From NCBI GenBank assembly GCA_963383645.1, contig OY726572.1, positions 71,562,356 through 71,626,355 on the forward strand: a stretch of 64,000 nt of DNA, in the 5' to 3' direction. The translations under genes were made by a program, and so were the position numbers. Positions within the stretch are counted from its first letter, which is position 1, and the number at the start of each line of letters is the position of its first letter. Origin of the DNA: Muscardinus avellanarius. Taxonomy: Eukaryota; Chordata; Mammalia; Rodentia; Gliridae. Positions 56,749 to 64,000 of the stretch are shown here, in pieces. The notes beneath the pieces are model-generated. The model worked only from the letters and a program-made list of their open reading frames with translations, ran no database searches and had not been told where the DNA came from.

Positions 56749-57499
56749 ATTAAAGGATCCACCCAGTTGTTAGTTCTGTCTCTCAGTGAATAAGGACTAA
56801 TAATGGATAAACACTACGATCATCTGACCATTTCTCCTTTTTATAAAAACCAATAACATGTCTCCAAATAATGTGATCATTTCTCTGCCCCATATCCCCC
56901 GTCCTAGTAGCAACATATGGTAGTGTAGATCATGCCCTCTCTCCCTTTTGAAAACATTTCTTAATTCGTTTCTAGAGTGCCACACATTTGACTCTGTTCC
57001 TACTTTACTAGCCATCCCTCCTTATTCTTCTGTGTTGGATTGTACTTGAATTCATAAATTGCATAGTCAAAGTGTCTTAACATTTTATCCTAATCTATAC
57101 TCATTCTTCTGATAACCACACCTTGCTCAATGACTTAAAATATCACCTGAAATGAATGAATAACAACTTTATATTTCCAGCTTCAGTGTCTTCTTCTCTA
57201 CATCAACTATTTCTTTGTTGAGTCAATCTCTCAACTTTTTTAAAGACTCTTACACAAATGAGTTCTAACCTTACTTAGTCTTTATTTAGGTCACTAATCA
57301 GTGTTGTAAATTCAGCAAGTTCAAATATGTACAACTCTGACTTGATTCCCCCCTCCCCCATTTTCTCAATATCATTAAATGGCAGCCACATTTTTGGGGG
57401 TCCTTACAATTATTTGGCATAATTCCTGACTCCTCTCTTTCCCTAATACCCCGCATTTCAACCATCAGTAAATTACAAGGACGATTCCCCGAAAATATG
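56749..57499. other. Unique sequence, nothing firmly recognised
   Basis: Some pyrimidine-rich text that may belong to the L2 relic downstream. No firm assignment. Confidence 0.35.
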
Positions 57500-57770
57500 T
57501 CTGGAATCCAACACTTTCTACTTCTCATTCCTCTCCTTTTGTTGCCAAATTTTCCTCTGCCTGGAACCCTCATCTCATAAACAATTGCATGGCTTGCCCT
57601 CTAATTTTCTTCAAATTTCTGCTCACAATGCCATCCTACCAGGGTTGTCATTTTTAGAACCCTCCTGCAATTTTTAGAACATTTCCTACAATTACTTTCT
57701 ATCTGCTCATCTTGCTTTACATTTCTTCACTGATTGACCATCATGGGTTGTATCTGTTACTGTTCATCAG
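57500..57770 (+). mobile_element. L2 LINE relic (3' part)
   Basis: CTCTGCCTGGAACCCTCATC, GCATGGCTTGCCCTC, TTTCTGCTCACAATGCCATCC and TTCACTGATTGACCATCATGGG follow the order of the familiar L2 3' region. Highly diverged, no ORF. Confidence 0.55.
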
Positions 57771-58850
57771 CTTTCTTTCCTTGGAAAAGACACATCACAG
57801 GAAAACAGGACAATACTATTCTTGTTATTCCCTTCTTTATCAGTGCACAGGTCTTTTTTTTATTTTTATTGTCATTCCCTCTGAAGATTTCAGCACCTTA
57901 CTATTTATTTTAGTTTCAAATAAAAAGTTTTAAGAGTCACGCCCCTTGCAATCATTAAAGACATATACTAAACAACAACACTATTAAGTATTAATCCATA
58001 ATTATTAATTATTCAACATGAATAAATTATTCACCAAATATATTTTTAAGTCCACTTAAGCATGAGACTGCTAATACTGTTGGGTATACACATATAAATA
58101 AGAAACCGTCATTGTCCTTAAAAACACTATGCAAATTAGTAAACATCATTAAAGAAAAAAAGGATAAAAAAGGATCTAAGAAAGTTTCAAGGGAAGAAAT
58201 GGTTTCCGGAGAGACAAAGGTCAGTAATATAAAGCTAGGTTGCATAACTAGCAATTGGACAGGCTTTTGATATAATTTGAACATAGAAAATATCAAAAAG
58301 AAACAATGCTCTTCTTTGCTAAATAAAATATCTTTGTTATTTTTCTAAAGCTTTTACTGATTTTTTTTTAATTATCTGACTCTTATTTTGCTTACTTGTA
58401 ATGATAAAGGGTTTATGCGGGTTGAGAAAAATGTGGGTAAAACACATTACCTGGTAAATAATGAGTGCTCCATTATTGTTATAATACTAATAATATTGTT
58501 ATAATACTATAATAATGGCATGAATTATATAGCCATAGAATGTCAGGCTTTACTTTTATTTTTAAAAATAAATTCTTAATTTCGTAACAAGAAAAGACAA
58601 TATAAGTTGTCATAAAAAACAAAATAATTTCTATTTTTGTCAATATTCTCTACAGTATTTCTAATTAATGCAGGTATAATTACCAAATTTAGCAAAAGGA
58701 AATGCTCAGTTCAAGTTGAATTTCAGAATAAGTATGTTCTAAATATTGAATGGAACACACTTATACTTTAAAAATACTTGGGTTTGCTGAAATTTTAAAT
58801 TTAACTGGGCTGTTTGAAGTATATGGTAACTATAAATACAGTTTCTATTA
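57771..58850. other. Unique AT-rich sequence, nothing recognised
   Basis: About 1.1 kb. 58040-58290 (TATACACATATAAATAAG, CATTGTCCTTAAAAACAC) faintly recalls an old repeat without a nameable family. Confidence 0.4.
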
Positions 58851-58852
58851 AA

Positions 58853-58866
58853 TATTATTATTATTA

Positions 58867-58909
<43 letters not shown>

Positions 58910-59087
58910 GTGGTACTGGAGTTCCTGGAAGCCCTTCTACCTCCAGGCTACACTCCCAGACCTATTTTATACTTTTTTATTTTTGGAAACAGGGTCTCTT
59001 AAGCCAGCAGGGCTGGCTTCAAACCAGAGCGATCCTCCTGTCTCCGCATTCCAAGCGCGGGGAGTACAAGCGTGCCCATGCCCGGCT
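58853..59087 (-). mobile_element. B1-dID SINE, GC-rich subfamily, (ATT)n tail
   Basis: (ATT)n at 58853-58908, then GTGGTACTGGAGTTCCTGG, AAGCCAGCAGGGCTGGCTT, GCGATCCTCCTGTCTCCGC, GTGCCCATGCCCGGCT (3 bases lost from GCGCCACCACGCC). Confidence 0.93.
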
Positions 59088-59129
59088 ATTTTTTTTATTT
59101 TTTTAACTGGCAATATGCTAATATGCTTA

Positions 59130-59166
59130 ATGCATGCACGTATGCGTGTGTGCGCGCGCACACACA

Positions 59167-59200
<34 letters not shown>
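59130..59200. repeat. Alternating purine-pyrimidine tract with 20-bp palindrome
   Basis: GCATGCACGTATGCGTGTG leads into GTGTGTGCGCGCGCACACAC at 59146-59165, a perfect palindrome, then (CA)n. Strict Pu-Py alternation including CG steps is the classic Z-DNA-prone sequence (established knowledge). Confidence 0.92.
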
Positions 59201-60750
59201 TAAGCCATGTTTGCCAGCTGTTTGATCTATTGAGTTATTATAGCCAGTTATCATTTATCATTGAAGAGGAAGTTAAAAGAAAAGTGGGATGACCCTTAGA
59301 TATTAAATCAGGACCCATTGACTCCATAGAGCAGGTATCAGCAAACTAAGTACTGTGGGGTAAATGTGGTTCGTGGTCTGTTTTTTGTACATCCTTGGGT
59401 TAAGAATTGTTTCACATTATAAATATTTTGTATTTCAATTTAATTTTGTATTTTAATTTAATTTTGTATTTTTGTATTTTAATTTTAACTTATGTTTTAT
59501 ATTTTAACATATAAATAAGAATATGCACTCATCTAATGAGACCCCGAATGCTTAATGTAATTGTTATCTGGCTCATAGTAAAAGTTTGTTAACTCACATA
59601 TAGAGGAGAAATTTGTTACCACATTTATTTATTCCTTCAGTGAATGATTACTGAAACCTGACTATGTTATAGAAACCCTTTCACCTTCTCTTATGGAAAT
59701 TAGAGTGAAAATAACTACATTAACTTAAAGAGTATTGAAATAAGCTATGAACAGGCAAATAAATCACATATAATAGCAGAATGCATTATGGAAATATATG
59801 ACTCTAAATTTAGATTATTTTTAGTTTTTTAATATTGAAAGCTAACATTTTAAACCTGTATCCAATGTAACCTTATTTTCCGAATCTTTTTATTATGATT
59901 ACTAAGTTTTTATTTGAAATACATAGTTCAAAAGTTTATTTACATATATATTTTGTATTTCTTCATGTTATTTTCTGATTCAGAGTTTCAAGTAAATTTT
60001 ATTTTATATTTTTGGTTTGGGATTCTTTAAATTTCTACCTTTGCAAATCTATATTTTAAGTTTTCTGTGTCTCTAATTCTTTATCATTTGTAAAATTGTA
60101 ATGATTTTACTCAGTAAATTAATATATAATAGCATTATTTAACAATTAAAATATTTTAGAAATGCATCTTTATAAATTAAAACTATGGACAGTTCTTAAG
60201 TCATTAAATTTAGGTGGTAACTATTTGACTTATTTATTTAAGATAATTTTCTAATGTAAGTATGTTCCAGGTATATAGTACATGATGCATCTGTCAGTAC
60301 AATGGACACAGTTGTTGAACTAGGTCATAAATCACCAACTTACAGGATGAAGACGTATATGTTCATCCAGTTGACCATCTTCCAATTCCTAACTTTCTAT
60401 TCTGTCCACTTCAGGGAATTTCCGTTGATAGCCTACTCAACCCTGAAAACAGAAGACCCTAAGCGGGTTGATTTAACATCTTAAAAAAGATAAATTTTCT
60501 CTTCAGCTCACAACACCAAATCACTGTAATAATTTCAAATAATCTGTGACTACAATTTAGATGTAGCCTCTGGTACAATGTGTGTCTACAAGTGTAAAAA
60601 ATGTGTTCTTGGTTGGTATTATTTCAGGAGGTAGGATTTAAAATGTCTTCAATACATTTATCATTATGATATAATATTTAAACATATTATGGCTCATATG
60701 TTTACATTTGTTATTCTACATATTATTCAGATTTATTGGGCTATTTAGAA
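59201..60750. other. Mostly unique; hAT-like fragment at about 59331-59425
   Basis: GGTATCAGCAAACTAAGTAC, GGTAAATGTGGTTCGTGG, GTCTGTTTTTTGTAC and TAAGAATTGTTTCACATT resemble an old hAT-type element from memory. The rest is unrecognised AT-rich sequence. Confidence 0.45.
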
Positions 60751-60751
60751 T

Positions 60752-60905
60752 GATCGCAGGAGTGATTCTTAACATTGGATGCACATTGGAATCACCAGGG
60801 TAGATTTATAAAAAATACTCATGCCTGGAGCTCTGTTCAGACCAATTAATTAAGAATCCCTGTAGGATAGGACTTAGACATTAATGTTTTTTTAAATATC
60901 CCCTA
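60752..60905 (+). mobile_element. MER5-type (hAT-Charlie) relic
   Basis: GTGATTCTTAACATTGGATGC, ACATTGGAATCACCAGGG, CATGCCTGGAGCTCTG, TTAATTAAGAATCCC, TAATGTTTTTTTAAAT and CCTAGTGATTTG follow the MER5A consensus order. Non-autonomous, near full length. Confidence 0.75.
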
Positions 60906-61010
60906 GTGATTTGTATTATCACTCAGGGTTGAAAATTACACATTATGGGCTATGCATGCTGGTCGTTTTTGGGGTTCTCAATTGATTTGTACACTAGATA
61001 TACCTATATA

Positions 61011-61224
61011 CCTAAAAAGCTTTTTTTTTTTTTTGGTACTGGGGTTCCTGGAAACCCTTCTACATCCGGGCTACACTCCCAGACATATTTTATATTTTTA
61101 TTTGAAAACAGGGTCTATTAAGCCAGCAAGACTGGCTTCAAAACAGCGCGATCCTCCGGTTTCCACCTCCCAAGCACAGGGATTACAAGCGTGCGCCACC
61201 ATGCCAGGCCCTACAAAGCTTTTT
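61011..61224 (-). mobile_element. B1-dID SINE, GC-rich subfamily, with TSD
   Basis: CCTAAAAAGCTTTTT at 61011 and CCTACAAAGCTTTTT at 61210, one mismatch. The body has GGTACTGGGGTTCCTGGAAAC, AAGCCAGCAAGACTGGCTT and GCGCCACCATGCCAGGCC. Confidence 0.94.
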
Positions 61225-61566
61225 CTGGTAGCTGTGGTGGTATATAGGACAGAAACTAGAGTTCTGCTTCCATAAAAGGTGCAGAAATAGGTAAAGAGAC
61301 CAAATTCCCAATGAAACAAAAATCCAAACACACTACAAAATGTATAACTTATTTTTCATCCCATATTGCTGAAGGCAAAGGGGACTTGGAAATGGTTTTC
61401 AAGTTCCGGACAATCCATTGCAGAGCCTAAGAGAGACAATTCAAAAAGTCTTGGTCGCTAATGAACTAGAAATTAAGCTGAATTCACCTTGAAACTTAAG
61501 TCAATTTGTGAAGGTTGAGTGTGCTGATTTATATATTTAAAACTGGTTAAATTGTAAATTTGATGT

Positions 61567-61576
61567 TATGGTGTGT

Positions 61577-61620
<44 letters not shown>

Positions 61621-61735
61621 TCATTGAGGATTAAACCAAGGGACATTCTAACTCTAAGCCATACCTCCAGCCCTATTTTATTTCCTTGTTTTAAAACAGG
61701 GTCTGGCCATGTAGGTCTCGATGTATTAAAGGAAA
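61567..61735 (-). mobile_element. Truncated B1-dID SINE with (GT)n
   Basis: (GT)n at 61578-61619, then CATTGAGGATTAAACCAAGGG, CTCTAAGCCATACCTCC and CCCTATTTTATTTCCTTG, fading after AACAGGGTCTGGCC. Only the ID arm and linker are clear; the B1 arm is mostly missing. Confidence 0.8.
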
Positions 61736-61793
61736 TTTGCATCACCAAAAGAGGGAGTGTTTGAGAAGATTGATAGATATCTAAAAATAGAAG

Positions 61794-62036
61794 CCAGGCA
61801 TGGTGGTGCACACCTATGGATCCCAGTTCTTGGGAGGCTCAGATAGAAGGATTATAGGTTCACGACCATCCTCAAAAACTTAGTGAGGCCCTGAGAAAAT
61901 TAGTGAGAACCTGTGTCAAAATAAAATATAAAATAGGACTAGGGGTATAGCTGAGAGGTAGAATGCCTCTGAGTTTACTCTTCTGTAAATAACTAAATAA
62001 ATAAAATAAAAATACATAAATAAGTAAATATAAATA
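61794..62036 (+). mobile_element. B1-dID SINE with (AAAT)n-like tail
   Basis: GCCAGGCATGGTGGTGCACAC, CTTGGGAGGCTCAGATAG, AAATAGGACTAGGGGTATAGC and GAATGCCTCTGAGTTTACTC, followed by AAATAAATAAAATAAAAATAC repeats. Confidence 0.92.
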
Positions 62037-62039
62037 GAG

Positions 62040-62529
62040 GTTGGGGCAGGCAGTTTCAGAAGTAGCCCCCAAGTGTGGCCCTGACTCCATTCTGACGTTC
62101 ACATTCTCACATTATTCTGTCCTCTTGAAGTCTGTAAATTCATAATGAACAAAATAAGACCAAAGTGAAGGGATGCTCTTTTTAAGATTCGGTTAAAAAA
62201 AGACTGTGACTGTCCTCTCATTCCCAGTGTCTTTCACACTTTCTCCAAATCCACACACATGCCTCCCCCTTCCACTAAATCTGATGAAACAAAATGACAT
62301 GTTTTTAATTACCTTACCACAGAGGTCACAGGAAAATTGAGTGACACTCCTGGCCAGCAGTCAGCCATGAATTAAGACTGCCAGCCCAAAGCTGCTGAAG
62401 GAACGGATCCTGCCGACATCATCCATGAGAACAGCCTTGGTCATGGCTCTTTTCTCAATATAGCCTTGATGTACTGGCCAACCCTGACCATGAGCTAGGG
62501 GACATACTGAGACCCAGAGGACCCTGGCC
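62040..62529 (+). mobile_element. MaLR (MLT1/MST-type) LTR relic
   Basis: AGATTCGGTTAAAAAAAGACTG, CTGTCCTCTCATTCCC, CAGCAGTCAGCCATGAATTAAG, ACGGATCCTGCCGACATCATC and CTGACCATGAGCTAGG follow the order of an ERVL-MaLR LTR as recalled. No internal region is present. Confidence 0.6.
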
Positions 62530-62546
62530 TATATATATATATAACC

Positions 62547-62614
<68 letters not shown>
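62530..62614. repeat. Long (TA)n microsatellite, one interruption
   Basis: TA run at 62530-62543, the word ACCCTGA, then about 65 uninterrupted bases of TA. The longest pure TA tract in the window. The preceding text ends ACCCTGGCC, so the word ACCCTG is repeated on both sides of the first TA block. Confidence 0.96.
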
Positions 62615-62616
<2 letters not shown>

Positions 62617-63930
62617 GTTTGGGAATGCAGCCCCAGTACCAGAAAGGGGGAAAAATGCTACTGAGCTAGACAGAGGGGATAAAGATGCTTAAACATTATG
62701 AAAAAGTTAAAAAGTGTCAGTAAGCTCTAAAGACACAAAGAAAGACAGAAATGATTCCCTAAAAATACAGCTCAGTGTATTCCTGAAGTTATAAATTATT
62801 GATGCTCAGGATTCTATTTTCTGAGGAAAATGAAAAACAACGAGGATCTATTTTAAACACGTTTTTGTGATGGCTTCTAGTGTCAACATCAAGTGCCCTG
62901 CATCTTTTCTTCCTTACAGCAAACTAGCTCTCAATTTAGTTTATGAAAACAGAGATTATTTTTTTACATCTCCTTATAGGACCTGTGTTTGGGATTTCGA
63001 GTCTGTGGAGCAGAAAAGAAGAAAAAGGTCTGAATCAGCTTTCTCAAACTTTCCTAGAGATAAATTTCACATGGTTCTTCCTTCCCCAGTTCAGGGGGAA
63101 CCCTGGGGAGGTAAAACAAGATGGGGGCTGCATGCATTAATTTCTTGGACCCTTATAAGAAGAAAATCCAGTCCTTCTATCTACCAGGAATCTAAACTGG
63201 TCAACAACATAGCATGATCAGCCAGTTCCATTAATTTTAAAGGTCGCTAAGTATCCTGTAAATCCTTAACTAAAATATTTATCTTCCCTGTGTTTTAACA
63301 CTTCTGATCTGGCTAGTCAACCCTACTAATAAATAGATAAAGCTTCCTTTAGTTTGAAATAAGTGTGAATCTATATATCAATATCTGAAGTGGAAAACAT
63401 AATGTATTTCACTAGTTTCAGTGGCTGAACAACAGTTTATATTTACAATCTAGTTCCACAGCAATTAAAGGACATCTCTACCTGTTTGTGCTTTCTAACT
63501 CTGCTGCACCATAAGCTGGGAATCAGGCAAGTTATTTCATTAGTTTCATAGAGGGACTGGTGTAACAGAACAATTTAGAAGGCATGGGATTAATTCGGTT
63601 GACATTTCTTCAGTATATACACATTGTAAAGGTAAATTAACGTATGGTTGTATGAACAATACTGTGAACCTGTGTTGTTCATAATTGGCATATGTGAATC
63701 TTAATGTATCAGACATATTAAAATATTTTTAGTAATTAATCATTACATGGGTCTAGTGGCTACTGAAATGGACAACACAAATATAGAACATTTCTATCAG
63801 CAAAGACAGTTCTATTGTTTTTATTGTACAGATTACAATTATTATTGTAGACATTATAGTTTTTTTTTCTCCCCACCTTGAAATGAAGCTGAAATTCTAT
63901 TTCTATCTCACAATATAAATATGATGATTG
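62615..63930. other. Mostly unique; small ID-arm scrap at 62620-62640
   Basis: GGGAATGCAGCCCCAGTACC is a scrap of an ID arm. The rest (including ORFs at 62867-63217) shows no recognisable protein or repeat. Confidence 0.4.
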
Positions 63931-63931
63931 C

Positions 63932-64000
63932 CGTGCATGGGGTGTTCCACAATATAGTGAGACCCTGTTTCAAAATAAAGAATAAAAAATAGGGGCAGGG
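63932..64000 (+). mobile_element. B1-dID SINE, cut by the window end
   Basis: GCCGTGCATGGGGTG, TAGTGAGACCCTGTTTC and AAATAAAGAATAAAAAATAG, then the start of the ID arm (GGGGCAGGG) at the last base. Most of the B1 arm is deleted. Confidence 0.85.

Overview
This window reads as non-coding mammalian nuclear DNA: AT-rich, with no ORF that looks like an exon, no tRNA or rRNA gene and no prokaryotic features. The organism is most likely a squirrel-related rodent. The basis is about 40 copies of a two-part SINE: a 7SL-derived B1-like left arm with the GGCGTGGTGGCGCACGC motif and a GGTTCGAA B-box, an A-rich linker (ATAAAAAATAGGGCTGGGG), then an ID-like right arm (GTAGCTCAG-GGTAGAA-CCCTGGGTTC-ATCCCCAGTACC). 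That is the B1-dID layout known from Sciuridae and close relatives. The window could be an intron of a large gene or intergenic; the sequence does not decide this.

Layout. 1-4.6 kb: mostly unique AT-rich DNA with two SINEs. 4.67-6.35 kb: a GC-rich 1.7 kb composite retroposon flanked by a perfect 12-bp target-site duplication (TSD). It has two different dimeric minisatellites and an L1-like 3' end but no ORFs, and is the most interesting object here. 6.8-9 kb: a cluster of SINEs inserted into SINEs. 12-16.5 kb: more SINEs, including a B1-ID-ID trimer, a MIR and an old L1 3' UTR. 17.2-17.8 kb: a 21-bp minisatellite with a 13-unit higher-order repeat. 22.2-25.6 kb: a MER2/Tigger-type DNA transposon split by two SINEs, followed by an L1/HAL1-type LINE split by two more. 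27.3-28.3 kb: a second Tigger-like element split by an L1 3' end. 30.4-32.6 kb: an LTR-like block, two SINEs at one target site and a MIR. 38.5-40.1 kb: an L1 with the 5' inversion expected of twin priming, next to a solo-LTR-like element. 44.7-47.3 kb: a second double insertion at one target site and a local duplication carrying a (CA)n tract. 49-64 kb: more SINEs, MIR/L2/MER5/MaLR relics, long microsatellites and a perfect 35-bp hairpin.

Nothing here forms a pathway or operon. The record is of layered retroposition: Tigger/MIR/L2/MaLR relics are oldest, then L1/HAL1, then two waves of B1-dID SINEs. The younger SINE subfamily lands inside older ones, and its A-tails seed many of the CA, TTTA, GAAA, TAA and TTG microsatellites. 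Family names rest on remembered consensus features, not a database search; TSDs, inversions, hairpins and repeat periods were read directly from the bases.
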